Assembly: GCA_037127315.1 (NCBI GenBank)
Contig: JBBBDQ010000399.1
Span: 358,501-422,500, forward strand
Length of the DNA stretch: 64,000 nt
DNA from: Ascarosepion bandense
Lineage: Eukaryota > Mollusca > Cephalopoda > Sepiida > Sepiidae
Direction of reading: 5' to 3'
The notes beneath the pieces were generated by a model. That model was not told where the DNA came from and made no database searches. It worked only from the letters and a program-made list of their open reading frames with translations. Made by a program: the position numbers and the translations under genes. Below, piece after piece: positions 21,735-31,165 of the stretch (position 1 is the stretch's first letter; each line of letters starts with the position of its first letter).

Positions 21735-21945
21735 AAACCTTATCTTACCAAGATCACTAAGTAGATTGTGATTTGTTTTCCTCTCTCTTTTATTCGATCT
21801 TTCCTGTGAGCATCAGATTTTCCAAGCCGTCTTTCCTTATTATGTGTCCTAGAAATATCATCTGTCTTATCCTGATGCTAAGTATAAGTTTCATTCCCTT
21901 ATTCGTTGCTCATGTGTCTAGACCATATCCTCAGCATGTTAAAAT
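21735..21945 (-). mobile_element. RTE-like LINE C-terminal fragment, antisense
   Basis: On the reverse strand the fragment reads as RTE-like C-terminus: the NDEVLE..KRKLI..IR block and the GHIMRKDGLENLMLTGKI-like block. The 118-codon forward frame is a shadow. No GAA tail is present at the left edge. Confidence 0.72.
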
Positions 21946-22089
21946 TAACCAGGTGGAATATTTAGCTACATCAAATCACCGAGTTACTATAATATATAAA
22001 ATATTCGGGATGAGCAGTAAATTATGGTGTGGGGCTGACAGAAAAATAGTTGATTTCAATATTGCAATAACGTCGCCTCAACGTCCCAT

Positions 22090-22800
22090 ACCTTTCTTCT
22101 TCTATGTGCTTTTTCCTTTCAGAACGTAGGCGATCATGGCCTTCCACGCCTTCCTATGCCTGGTTGTTCTTAGCACGCTTTCTTGTTGCACCACGCAATC
22201 TTTATTCTGCCAGTCACGTGCTTAGGCTCGTTAAGTGTGTTACACGATATGTTTCTCTGCCTCTACTTCCCTCTATCTGGCCTGTTACTATCAGGTTCTC
22301 CAAGACCTCCTTCCTCATTGCATGTCCCAGGAAATTTGGCTGTCTCTTCCTGGTGCACTGTATTAATTTCCTTCTTCTTTCCATCTTTTCCAAAACCTCG
22401 TCATTGGTCAAATCCTCGATTTATGATATTCGCAGCATTCTTCTGTAGAACCACATTTCTGTCGCTTCAACTTTTTCCTTCATCTTCGATGATATTGTCC
22501 AGCATTCATTGTCATACTCCAATTGAAAAAAAATCACTAGAAACAAATAAGAGAGTACTGGATTGTTCCCTGTTTAGGATGAGGTTTCCAGGAAGACGTG
22601 AACTGAGGTCGCATAGCAATCCGGTACTCTCTTATTTGTTTTTAGTGATTTTTTTCCTTTCTCTTAGTATTCTACTCAACGCGTCTGGAACGCGTCTTTC
22701 GCCATTTCTATTCGCCTTCAGATCTCCGTGTCCCGCTTCTCGTCTTCTGTTAGAACACTTCCCAATTATTTAAATTTTTGTACCTGCTTAATTTTAGTAT
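22090..22800 (-). mobile_element. RTE-like LINE with inverted insert, antisense
   Basis: The left end is a TTCTTCTT relic of the GAA tail, then the 3' end (CTATGTGCTTTTTCCTTTCA), then the C-terminus on the reverse strand: MTNDEVLEKMERRRKLIQC and FLGHAMRKEVLENLIVTGQ. At 22521-22655 the RTE is interrupted by a foldback (separate entry). RTE sequence then resumes to the GEVFYLGSVL-like region at about 22760. Forward frames of 114 and 196 codons are shadows. Confidence 0.8.
22521..22655. repeat. 33-bp inverted repeat with chimeric loop inside RTE copy
   Basis: Arms at 22532-22564 and 22619-22651 are inverted copies with two mismatches. The arm is an RTE segment (ACTAGAAACAAATAAGAGAG). The loop holds TTGTTCCCTGTTTAGGATGA, a piece of the tail repeat, and the left edge has TCCAATTGAAAAAAAA, the junction motif of tail-repeat arrays. 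A template-switch origin is likely. Confidence 0.8.
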
Positions 22801-22918
22801 CCCCCACCTGCTTTTGGCATTTTATATACCCTAACCATATTACACCATGCTTGCAATATTCCGTCATAGTAAAGACGTTTCTTATGTGCCGTTGTACGAA
22901 GCAGTAGAAAAGCAAATG

Positions 22919-23032
22919 ACTCTGACAACTTCTTTCTTCTCTCCCTTTTTCTCCCTTCCTCTATCTTTCTATCTCCTCTTCACTCTCCATCCTCTTTCCC
23001 TCTCTCTGTGTCTTTATGTCTCTCTCTCTCTA
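22919..23032 (+). repeat. Pyrimidine-rich tract
   Basis: A mostly C/T stretch with CTCT runs ends in TCTCTCTCTCTAGGTCATAT. The bases after it (AATGAGGAAAGAAATCAAGG) look like a small forward RTE scrap. No gene is supported despite the polypyrimidine-AG appearance. Confidence 0.6.
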
Positions 23033-23084
23033 GGTCATATAATGAGGAAAGAAATCAAGGCAAGGGAGACAGAGGGACAAATGC

Positions 23085-23347
23085 ATGTCTATTGAATAGG
23101 TTAAGAGGCTATTCCCTTGTTCCCTGTTTAGGATGTGGTTTCCGGCTTTCTCTTTTCCAATCTTCTCACTTTGTTTTTTTGTTTATTTTTTTTCAATTGG
23201 AGTAGATCGATCTATCTATCGCCCGGTTCACACTGCACCCATGTCTATGTGGTTTTCGGCTTTTTCTTTTCCGATCTTTTCACCATTACGTAACCCCCTG
23301 CACATCAGTGGCGTTACCGCTTTGCTCGGGGTGATACGATTAAAACA
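23085..23347 (+). mobile_element. Tail repeat, two units, with complete 3' end
   Basis: The first unit starts ATGTCTATTGAATAGGTTAA, and the second, shortened by an internal deletion, starts TATCGCCCGGTTCACACTG. It ends with the LINE-like tail CCCCCTGCACATCAGTGGCG and GCTTTGCTCGGGGTGATACG. Open frames here are repeat translation. Confidence 0.87.
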
Positions 23348-23573
23348 AATAACATACTAACATACTAAGCTTTGGTAAATAGATCGTGGAAGAACGTTTA
23401 GGAGAAATAAAAATGAAAAATATATTTAACTAGAGCAGTGGTTCACAAATTTCTTTCTGTCATTTCCGCCTACACCCAGGTTAACCATCCAGATTTCCCA
23501 CTTCACGTTTGTGAGAGAAAGAGCAGTTAAAACACACTGAGACTATTTACTAATTTATTTTTCGAAAGTACAA

Positions 23574-23880
23574 TGTGCCTTGTGGTACAGTGGATATCGG
23601 CTCGGAACGAGAAACCGGGGAGCCGAGTTCGAATTCCAGTTAAATCCATTGTATTCACTTACGCGCAAATACCCTTGGGTAAGGTATTAATCCGTCTCTT
23701 CCTTCCAGTTATGTGTTAAATAGCAGGACAGATTGGGTTCTATAGCCTTGGTCGGCAACCAGTCTACCGCAGAAAGCAATGGCAACCTACTGCGGGATAA
23801 TCTTCTGCCCAGTCAGTCATGTCTCTTTCGAGACATGATCGCCCAAGCGTGTATCACGTATGGCACTTAATTGAGTGACA
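23574..23880 (+). mobile_element. SINE-1, near full length
   Basis: The A box region TTGTGGTACAGTGGATATCG and the B box GAGTTCGAATTCC head a body of about 300 bp. It ends ATCACGTATGGCACTTAATT. This is one of the best copies and a good reference for the family: tRNA-derived head, conserved GGCAACCTACTGCGGGATAA, and GTCTCTTTCGAGACATGATC with an internal palindrome near the 3' end. Confidence 0.92.
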
Positions 23881-24264
23881 AATATACTGATAAACTTTTA
23901 ACTACAGAGTAAAGTGGATAGAGAGTAGTTAGTAACAATTAAGCATAGTCAAGCTGGATAACTTTACCTAAAAAAAGCTACGATTCTTATCTTTCAACTG
24001 TGGATGAGCATTTGCCAGATGCTGCTTCAGTTGGAAAGGTTTCATAATTCTGTTAGAGAAGGTTTTTAAACAAACAACATACTGAGTGATTTTTTTATTT
24101 AGTAGATAGTGTAATTATTTCCCCACTGGTAGCTTCAAATTTCCTCCCAGGGGGAAATTTCCTCCAGTTTAGTAATCTCTGAACGAGAGAAAGAAAAATT
24201 AACAAAACAGAAAAATTGGTTTCTGCCCATTCATAAACCAGAAACTTGCGAGTATGTTCCTGTC
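23881..24264. other. Nothing recognised
   Basis: AT-rich; a short near-palindrome TTTCCTCCCAGGGGGAAATT at about 24143. No gene or repeat identified. Confidence 0.45.
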
Positions 24265-24274
24265 TGCTTATATT

Positions 24275-24680
24275 TCTGAGATTATGTAGTATTTACACTA
24301 TTTACATCATTCGAACTATTGTCCTCATCTTTGTTGCCATTTGTACAACGTATCGGCCGTTGTACACTCCTGCCTTCTTCAGGTGTTAGAGATTTCGAAC
24401 CAGATATAAGCGTTGACTTGACTCTTAGAATTGTGAGTTCAATAACAGGCTACAGCAGTGGTGAACAAGTAACTTGCAGGGTTAGAGAGTGATAACTCAT
24501 GACTTCCAAACGAGGCTTTACGTAAGGAATGGAGTTCATATACCCCAGTGATTGTAATAAAGAGTTCGGTTCAAAATTCTTAGCACCTGACGAAGGCTGG
24601 AGCGTACAACGGCCGAAACGTTGTACAAATGGCAACAAAGATGAGGACAATAGTCCGAATAATGTAAATAATATATGGTT
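24275..24680. mobile_element. Foldback element with hammerhead-like arms
   Basis: Arms of about 80 bp (24295-24382 and 24587-24672) are inverted copies carrying TATTGTCCTCATCTTTGTTG and TTGTACAACG. The right arm reads CTGACGA (24587-24593), a variable stem region, GGCC and GAAAC (24615-24619), resembling the CUGANGA/GAAA core of hammerhead ribozymes known in Penelope-like elements. Related foldbacks lie at 50109-50640 and 52110-52565. The 116-codon reverse frame is coincidental. Confidence 0.65.
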
Positions 24681-24787
24681 GAAAAACTCTTCGTATGTTC
24701 TACAGAAGAATGCTGAGGATAGTGTCGAACTTGGGAGCAACGACGAAATTTGGAAATGTTGAAAAATCCCTTGAATATATATGTATA

Positions 24788-25389
24788 CAGTACTGTGCAA
24801 AACTATTTGGACAAGAACTATTTTATCATTTATGAGGCATATTGACAGAAAATAAACAATTTAATTAAAGTAATTTTATTTGATTTATTCAATAAATGCT
24901 TTAACAATAAATATACTTGTTACAAAATAAAATTAATATTTAGTATAATAACCTTTTGCCTTGACCACAGCCTTCATTCTGTCAGACATTGACATCACAA
25001 GCTTCTTCAATGTATCTAATTATATCTCCTGTCAAGCAACTTGTATTTGTTCCTAAAGTATGTCTTGCGAAATAACATAAGATTTACCCATTTTTTTTAT
25101 CCAAAGTAAACAGATTTACAATAGGATTGAGATCAGGCCTTTGTGGGGGCCAATTCAAATTCTGAAGCCTTCCTTCCTCTTCCTTTTTAGTTAAATAATT
25201 TACAAAGGTTTGGCTTTTCACCCTGTATTTGAATTTCTGTGAGGTTTTTAGGAAAATCATCCCTGTCCTAATGCTTTTGCACACTAACTGTAGTGTGCAA
25301 AAGTGTTAGGACAGGGGTGATTTTAAACTTTATTTTGATGCCACATAAAGATAAAATAGTTATTGTCCCAATACTTTTGCACAGTACTG
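24788..25389 (-). mobile_element. Tc1-like transposon, 602-bp deletion derivative
   Basis: Terminal inverted repeats begin CAGTACTGTGCAAAA and extend about 40 bp (CAGTACTGTGCAAAACTATT / inverted CAGTACTGTGCAAAAGTATT), flanked by TA at 24786-24787 and 25390-25391. The reverse strand encodes NLNWPPQRPDLNPIVNLF near 25135-25190, the Tc1 block WPPQSPDLNPIE, with the catalytic Glu replaced by Val. The rest of the transposase is deleted. Confidence 0.9.
25253..25324. repeat. 34-bp inverted repeat with 4-bp loop inside the Tc1-like copy
   Basis: Arms 25253-25286 and 25291-25324 differ at three positions. Each contains CCTGTCCTAATGCTTTTGCA or its inverse, i.e. a second pair of Tc1-like ends meeting head to head. 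It would form a very stable hairpin. Confidence 0.88.
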
Positions 25390-25404
25390 TATATATTTTT
25401 CTTC

Positions 25405-25930
25405 ATCATTTTGCCCGAAGCAACGCCGTACCGTCACTGATGTGCAAGGGGCGACATAAAAGTAAAAGTTTAGGCAAGAGGAGAGCGAAGAGAAAGACGG
25501 CCCAGGTACAGTGGTTGTCAGAGAAAGGGCAAGAGAAGGACGGAAACACAGGCAGGAAGTGCGGGAAAAGAAGCTACTAGAGTATAATAGACGGCTGCAT
25601 TTGGTTGATCTAACTGTAAGTAGCTGAGACCTTGCTGTCAGTCTGGTTGCCCGAGTAAATTCTAGTGGCGGGGGCACCAGTGGCTTAAGTTCGTCGGAGC
25701 AGAAGTCATGAAAATATTTGAAAAATAGACAGAGGGAAGCCATATCCCGCCGTTGAGAAGGCGTCCGGATGTCGAGCTGCCAAATCGGGGTCTATCACGT
25801 TACAGATTCTCCTTTGGAGCCTATAGAGAACACTAAGATGAACAGCTGGTGAGCCTGACCATATATGACAGCAATATTCCATGCACGGAGAGATGGTTAA
25901 TTTATATATGGAATCTGGTCTAAAAACTTA
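25405..25930 (-). mobile_element. Jockey/CR1-like LINE C-terminus and tail, antisense
   Basis: The left end is the conserved tail in reverse (GTCACTGATGTGCAAGGGGC). The reverse frame encodes MASLCLFFKYFHDFCSDEL, then FTRATRLTARSQLLTVRS and SSSFFSRTSCL. Further right are VLYRLQRRICNVI and SGSPAVHL (25770-25870). A deletion in the RLWNSLP region joins the ORF to 3' UTR. Confidence 0.8.
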
Positions 25931-25934
25931 AGGG

Positions 25935-25998
25935 TTAGAAAATATAGAGAATTTTAGAGAACCATGATTGCTTAAATCCTGAAGGGATACGGTACATA
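25935..25998 (+). mobile_element. RTE-like 3' end scrap
   Basis: GAGAACCATGATTGCTTAAA then TCCTGAAGGGATACGGTACA match the last coding bases and 3' end of the RTE-like LINE (compare 33955-34000 and 28150-28202). Confidence 0.6.
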
Positions 25999-26029
25999 CA
26001 TGGATTTGCAGACAAAATTTTTCAGTTTA

Positions 26030-26800
26030 GTAGATTTTGATATGAATGCTCTTAATCCCACAATGCTTAGGCAAAACAATTTAATTTCAAGAAGGTGGTT
26101 TACTGGTCTCCCAAAAACTCTTCTACAGCATCCCATCAATATTTTCAAACTGTCGGCCGCGAATATGGGATTTGATTTCAGGAAGTTGGAAGAAGTCAAA
26201 TGGAACTAAGACTGTTGAGCAAGGAGAGTAGGTAGCAATTCAAAACCAAAGTTGGCTGATTCAGCTACTGCAACCCGATCATCGTTATTGGGTGCGGTAT
26301 CCTGTAGCAAGAGCAAAACTACCTTCAGCTTCCTTTGCATTTCGACTTGTTGCTTCTTCCAGTTGTCTTAATTCTGATGCATTGTACTGCCCGTTAAATA
26401 TTTTTCCTCTTACCCCGGTAGCCTATCATGTTTACGCCTTCAGTCCACAAGAACAGAGACCATCTTCTTGTCAGCAGAAGCTGCCTTCTTGGACTTCTTC
26501 GGTGTGGACATTCACAGTGTTTCAATTGTTCACTTTGAATTTATGAAACTGTTTCAAGATCGTGAATCCATGTTTAATCTTCAGTAAAAGTCGAGCACTT
26601 CCAGCTTCTTCTCTTGTGACTTATCTTGCAAACATCTTTCCCATCTTCAATGTATCCGTTAAAAGAGCATAGACAGAACCAGAATTAATACATTTGACTT
26701 AGCTGTCTGTTAGACAGTAAGACGTATGTTATCTAAGATCATGGCATCATCTTGTTCATTAGTAGTTGAGGGTATTTTGGTGAGCCAGCCGCGGATCATC
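26030..26800 (-). pseudogene. Mariner-family transposase pseudogene, heavily decayed
   Basis: Reading the reverse strand from 26800 leftward: TNEQDDAMILDNIRLTV (N-terminal helix-turn-helix region), NSGSVYALLTDTLKMGKMF, TPKKSKKAASADKKMVSVL (position of PPKK...PS..KVM), LLQDTAPNN (second catalytic Asp block, QDNAP in the family), then LPEIKSHIRGRQFENIDGM in the C-terminus. Frames shift repeatedly and stops abound. Forward frames at 26000 and 26292 are shadows. The order of motifs along 770 bp is the main evidence. Confidence 0.72.
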
Positions 26801-27055
26801 CGTGTTGTCCCTCACTCGCTTATATTCTGCAGCTGATTTCTTCAGTTGCATCGGAAAGGGAAATCTATAGCAGTTGTTTGTACCATGTCCTGATGGAGTT
26901 CCTGGGCTGGCAACCGTTTCTTTTAATGGTACATTATGACTGCTCGGGCCATTTTTTGTCCATTTCTAGATTTTTCACACAATTCTGAATTTCGTATTGG
27001 CATCATCTGCAGAGAACTGTAAACCGAAATCTAAATTATTTTTTTTTGTATACTA

Positions 27056-27177
27056 AGTGTAACCCTGATATTAGAGAGTTGGCGGGACCGGATTAAATTC
27101 TCTTATATCCGGGTTTGGTCTATGGGGCCAGAGAAAATAAATCTTATATCCGGGTATCTTATATCCGGGTTATACTG
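27056..27177 (-). mobile_element. Pogo-like MITE, 122 bp
   Basis: Ends AGTGTAACCCTGATATTAGA and inverted CAGTATAACCCGGATATAAG, flanked by TA (27054-27055, 27178-27179). A related 186-bp copy in opposite orientation is at 53143-53328. CAGT(A/G)TAACC-type ends and a TA target fit pogo/Tigger-related elements. No coding capacity. Two CTTATATCCGGGT repeats lie near the right end. Confidence 0.75.
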
Positions 27178-27180
27178 TAT

Positions 27181-27325
27181 TAAGAAGTGATGTTGTGTTG
27201 TCATAGCAAAAATGTTTAACTATGTCTCTTGTTTCTGGGTGGGACTTTTAAAAACGAACTTAGTAAAAGAAGGCACTTTTGCTTCACTTAATTATATGTA
27301 GAGATTTTATGCAATTTATCTCTTT
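27181..27325. repeat. Unclassified repeat, copy 1
   Basis: Matches 28548-28695: GTCATAGCAAAAATGTTTAA, then TAGTAAAAGAAGGCACTTTT and ATATGTAGAGATTTTATGCA. Both copies lie near decayed mariner fragments, so it may be the outer part of that mariner family; terminal repeats were not found. Confidence 0.6.
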
Positions 27326-27439
27326 CTCGTTTGATTCTTCATTCAAGGGATGCTGCAGTGACAAGATGTGACCTGTTTCTATATCGGGGACAATTCATGG
27401 ACTCCAAATACACCACCGGTTCACAGTGTCTAACAAAAC

Positions 27440-28202
27440 CCCTCCTCTGCTCTCCTCTGACGGGCCAAGAAAAGAATACTGGAATTGATGTAATATATGT
27501 CCTTCTATATTGCAGTAAATGCATGACAATCTTCACAAAGAGAGACTTGAAGCAACAAACAAAATGGTACTAAAAGTGATGCTGAAGATAACATGGACCA
27601 AATAGTTTTTGGAGAAGATGCAAACGAAAAAGAAACCTATACTTAGCATCAGGAAGAGAAATCTGGGGTTTATGAGACACCTAATGAGGAATGTTGGCTT
27701 GGAAAATCTAATACTCACAAGTCAGATAGAAATAAAGAGAGACAGGGGAAAATATACTTGTGTGGCATACTTGATGGACTTCAGAAAGTGGATGGTGGAG
27801 CTGGGTTTGGGAGAGTCTAGTCAGTTCAGTGCCATACGAGATACAAGCTTTGGGCGATCATGTCTCGAAAGAGACATGACTGACTGGATAGAAGACTATC
27901 CCGCAGTAGGTTGCCATTACTTTCTGCGTTAGACAAAGCTATAGAACCCAATCTGTTCTGTTATTTAACCGATAACTGGAGGGAAGAAACGGATTAATAC
28001 CTTTCCCAAGGGTACTTGCGCTTAAGTGAATACAATGAATTCAACTGGAATTCGAACTCGGTTCCCCGATACCTCGTTCTGAGCCGATATCCGCTGCATC
28101 ACTAGGACAGATATACCAAGAAGAAAAATGTTAAGAGCGACAAGGGATAGGGATAAGAGGAAGTCCATGGTCTTTTACATCCTGAAAGGATACGGCACAT
28201 AA
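27440..28202 (+). mobile_element. RTE-like LINE C-terminus split by SINE-1
   Basis: The left part (to 27817) encodes MQTKKKPILSIRKRNLGFM, RHLMRNVGLENLILTSQIE and LMDFRKWMVELGLGES. The right part (28111-28202) continues with RRKMLRATRDRDK and ends GATACGGCACATAAAC. The junction falls inside one reading frame; the SINE at 27818-28110 separates them. N-terminal RT is absent. Confidence 0.83.
27818..28110 (-). mobile_element. SINE-1 inserted in RTE copy
   Basis: Full-length SINE-1 with the tRNA head at right (GTGATGCAGCGGATATCGGC on the reverse strand; B box AGTTCGAATTCCAGTTG). The 3' end at left is CAGTTCAGTGCCATACGAGA. No clean target duplication could be read. Confidence 0.88.
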
Positions 28203-28547
28203 ACGAGAACAGTTCGCACACTATTTGGTAAGATAAGGAAAATTTACCCGAACAGTGCAATGGACACCTAGTGTACACTATCTAGAAGGGTAAAATAGAG
28301 TCGACTAAAGACAGTCGGTATATGGATATGAATTAAGGTTCTGATTATATATATCAAACATATTCCAGAGATTTTGAGAACTACTTGTTTTAGCAGAGCA
28401 GCTATACCTTTTCTGGGTTTTTAAAAATGTTAATATATCTTTGATATACATCCATCAAGCTGACCTGCTAACTATTGGCATCCCAGGGACGCTTGTAACA
28501 GCTCTTTGATAAAAATCTACTAAATACTGTTTGTCGAAGCTGACTAG
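28203..28547. other. Nothing recognised
   Basis: AT-rich sequence between an RTE fragment and an unclassified repeat, with no recognisable motif. Confidence 0.45.
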
Positions 28548-28695
28548 TGATGATGGTGTGTTGCCGTAGCAAAAATGTTTGTCTACATCTCTTCTTTGTG
28601 TGTGAGACATTGAACATTTAGAAACGAAATTCGTAACAGAAGGCTCTTTTTCTTGACTTAACTATATGTAGAGATTTTATGCAATTTATCTTGAG
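28548..28695. repeat. Unclassified repeat, copy 2
   Basis: Diverged match to 27181-27325 (GCCGTAGCAAAAATGTTTGT and ATATGTAGAGATTTTATGCA). See that copy for alternatives. Confidence 0.6.
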
Positions 28696-28824
28696 TTACT
28701 AATCTGCAGTGAAAATTCTCAGATTTAAATCATCCATTACACCCAATGGTGTTCTATGGCATCATTTTGCTGTTTCCGTAACAAAGTGAATTTTATGGGG
28801 CAGGGTTGTTAGTTCTGCGCTCAA

Positions 28825-28975
28825 CTCCCACACCTGGAGGAAGGTGATAGCTAAGTGTAGCTTAGACGTGTCTCACGGTCGAAAGCAAGGGACACCCAAT
28901 GAAGATTGAACACACTACTCAATTGCAATGATTCAAGCGAGAAACAAGTTTGCTATCTATTCACCACCGCTAGAT
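28825..28975 (-). mobile_element. SINE-3 (tRNA-like), copy 1
   Basis: Matches 32395-32525: GTCGAAAGCAAGGGACACCC, AATGAAGATTGAACACACTA, CTCAATTGCAATGATTCAAG. On the reverse strand the head reads GGTGGTGAATAGATAGCA (A box-like) and GTGTTCAATCTTCATTGGG (B box-like). Two copies only, so family limits are provisional. Confidence 0.55.
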
Positions 28976-29215
28976 GCCTAGGAAATTTTCAGGGTCAACC
29001 TAAAATCGAGTCAGAAGTGTCTCCTAAATTTCAAACCAGCTTCTTTTGTGATCTATCATGTCAACAGGTTTTCTATTTTCAATATCTGCGTTAAAAGTGT
29101 ATGGTCAGAACAAAAACAAATACATACGGACTTGACTATCTGCTGGAGAAGGAAGACGTTTCTTATCGAAAACGTTATGGTGAATGACATCAACTTGTTC
29201 ATCTATAGTTGAGGC
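28976..29215 (-). pseudogene. Mariner N-terminal fragment, antisense
   Basis: Reverse strand: IDEQVDVIHHNVFDKKRLP matches the N-terminal helix-turn-helix part of the pseudogene at 26030-26800 (TNEQDDAMILDNIRLTV). Nucleotide similarity is also visible over 26590-26790. Confidence 0.6.
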
Positions 29216-29359
29216 TTTTTGACGACCTGGTAAGACCATAAAAAAAATTTGCAAGATGGTTATGGAAAAAGATTTTTTTTGTTTGTGTTAATCTGTGCAA
29301 AAAGTTAGAGAAACTAGTGAATTGCTCCAGAATGCTTATGAGTTAAATTTTATGATGTC

Positions 29360-29850
29360 CGACAAGATAGCATATGCGCATTAAAGAGTACATGTGTGAT
29401 GATGACAGATGTCAGAAGGAAAGGAACGTCAGAATATTATTGCCGATTGAGAGAATTAGTAATTATCAAGATGATCATTGTGGTAAATTTATTAAAATAC
29501 TATTTGGAGCTGGTGCAGGAAATTTACACAAAATTATTCTAGAAAATTTTAACATATGCAACGTTTGTCTCGGGCTCAGTGACGGACAGTTGGAAAGACC
29601 CCTTGGTAACAGAGATGGGCATTAACATTTTCACTTAGTCCAGACTATTCTTCATGTGACTTTTGGTTGTTCTTCAAGCTGGATAAGAACTTCAGTGGCA
29701 GTCGTTTTGAGGAAATTGATAAGATGACAGAGGCTGTGTACAACGGACCAGAACAGCTTTGGATCATGATCATAGTGAAATTCCTGAAATGGCTTAATCG
29801 ATTCATTAAATGCATTGTAATCAGAGGGTCCTACTCTGGAAGGGATTAGA
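29360..29850 (+). pseudogene. Mariner transposase fragments, N- and C-terminal parts joined
   Basis: Forward strand: GNLHKIILENFNICNVCLG resembles the mariner block before the ARWVP motif. The central catalytic part is missing. At 29635 the C-terminus resumes as SPDYSSCDFWLFFKLDKNF, the SPDLAP.D.WLF..LK block containing the last catalytic Asp (CDFWLF), then SGSRFEEIDKMTEAV and RFIKCIVIRGSYSGRD, ending at a stop. Two frames are needed and about half the protein is absent. Confidence 0.75.
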
Positions 29851-29855
29851 GAATT

Positions 29856-30795
29856 GTCAGTTAGTTAAGTGTCATACGCGATACACGCTTTGGGCGTTCA
29901 TGTCTCGAAAGAGAAATGACTGACTGGGCAGAAGATTATCCCGCAGTAGGTTGCCATTGCTTTCTGCGGTAGACTTGTTGCCGACCAAGACTATAGAACC
30001 CAATCTGTCCTGTTATTTGACTCTCAGCTACAGGGGGAAGAGATGTATTATATTATTAAGTAGTAATTAATGGGGGCGGGTCAGTTTATTACTTCGTGAC
30101 AATATAAAACTGATCCCCCACTTTATGCCCATTAGAAGCCTTAATAATGTTTCCAACTATAACATTCAGTCAGTCAGTCAGTCAGTTAAGTGGCATACGT
30201 GATACACGCTTTGGGCGATCATGTCTCGAAAGGGAAATGACTGACTGGGCAGAAGATTATCCCGCAGTAGGTTGCCATTGCTTTCTGCGGTAGACTGGTT
30301 GCCGACCAAGACTATAGAACCCAATCTGTCCTGTTATTTGACTCTCAGCTACAGGGGGAAGAGATGTATTATATTATTAAGTAGTAATTAATGGGGGGGG
30401 GTCAGTTTATTACTTCATGACAATATAAAACTGATCCCCCACCTTATGCCCATTAGAAGCCTTAATAATGTTTCCAACTATAACATTCAGTCAGTTAAGT
30501 GGCATACGTGATACACGCTTTGGGCGTTCATGTCTCGAAAGGGAAATGACTGACTGGGCAGAAGATTATCCCGCAGTAGGTTGCCATTGCTTTCTGCAGT
30601 AGACTTGTTGCCAACCAAGGCTATAGAACCTAATCTGTCCTGTTATTTAACACATAACTGGAGGGAAGAGACGGATTAATACCTTTCCCAAGGGTATTTG
30701 TAGGAAAGTGAATTTAAGGTATTCAACTGGAATTCGAACACGGTACCCCAATTTCTCGTTCCGCGTCGATGTCCACTGCACCAAAACGCATATAA
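29856..30795 (-). mobile_element. Tandem SINE-1 array, two hybrid units plus one full SINE
   Basis: SINE-1 3' bodies start at about 29856, 30165 and 30487 (spacing 309-321 bp). In the first two, the tRNA head is replaced by a 130-bp non-SINE segment containing TTAAGTAGTAATTAATGGGG and ACTGATCCCCCAC, with TTTCCAACTATAACATTCAG at its end. The third continues into a normal head (GGGGTACCGTGTTCGAATTC on the reverse strand). Units 1 and 2 are nearly identical, implying recent duplication. Confidence 0.9.
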
Positions 30796-30997
30796 ATTAA
30801 TACATGTCTGTCGTAGTATGATGATATTTAATCGATTACATAATGAAAAATACATTGATAACGTAACGTACAAGGAGAAAAAACAAACGATACAAACTTT
30901 TTAATTAAAAGAGTCTATGATGTGTTGGTAAAATTCGAAGTTAGGCAGAAAGGTGATTATTTTGTAGGACACTGATCGTTGTACAACTTATACACTC

Positions 30998-31165
30998 AAA
31001 AACTAGGAGGTACAGTAAAGTAACGGATAGCAACTCGTATTGAGAAATTGGAGAGCCGAGTTTAAATTTCTGTTGTGTGCTAATACCCTTAGGAAAGGTA
31101 TTTATCCCAGCTATGGGTAAATAACTGATTGTATTCTATAGCCTAGGGTGTCAACAGATCTAGAA
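30998..31165 (+). mobile_element. Decayed SINE-1
   Basis: TTGAGAAATTGGAGAGCCGAG, then TAATACCCTTAGGAAAGGTAT and CTATGGGTAAATAACTGATT, follow SINE-1 order from the head through the middle; the 3' half is lost. Confidence 0.7.

Noticed and set aside
22183..22773. 196-codon forward frame with serine/leucine-rich sequence
   Set aside because: It is the antisense of RTE-like coding sequence (reverse strand reads NDEVLEKMERRRKL) and crosses a rearranged foldback.
22919..23045. Polypyrimidine tract plus AG as a splice acceptor
   Set aside because: The downstream sequence is an RTE scrap and a tail repeat, not an exon.
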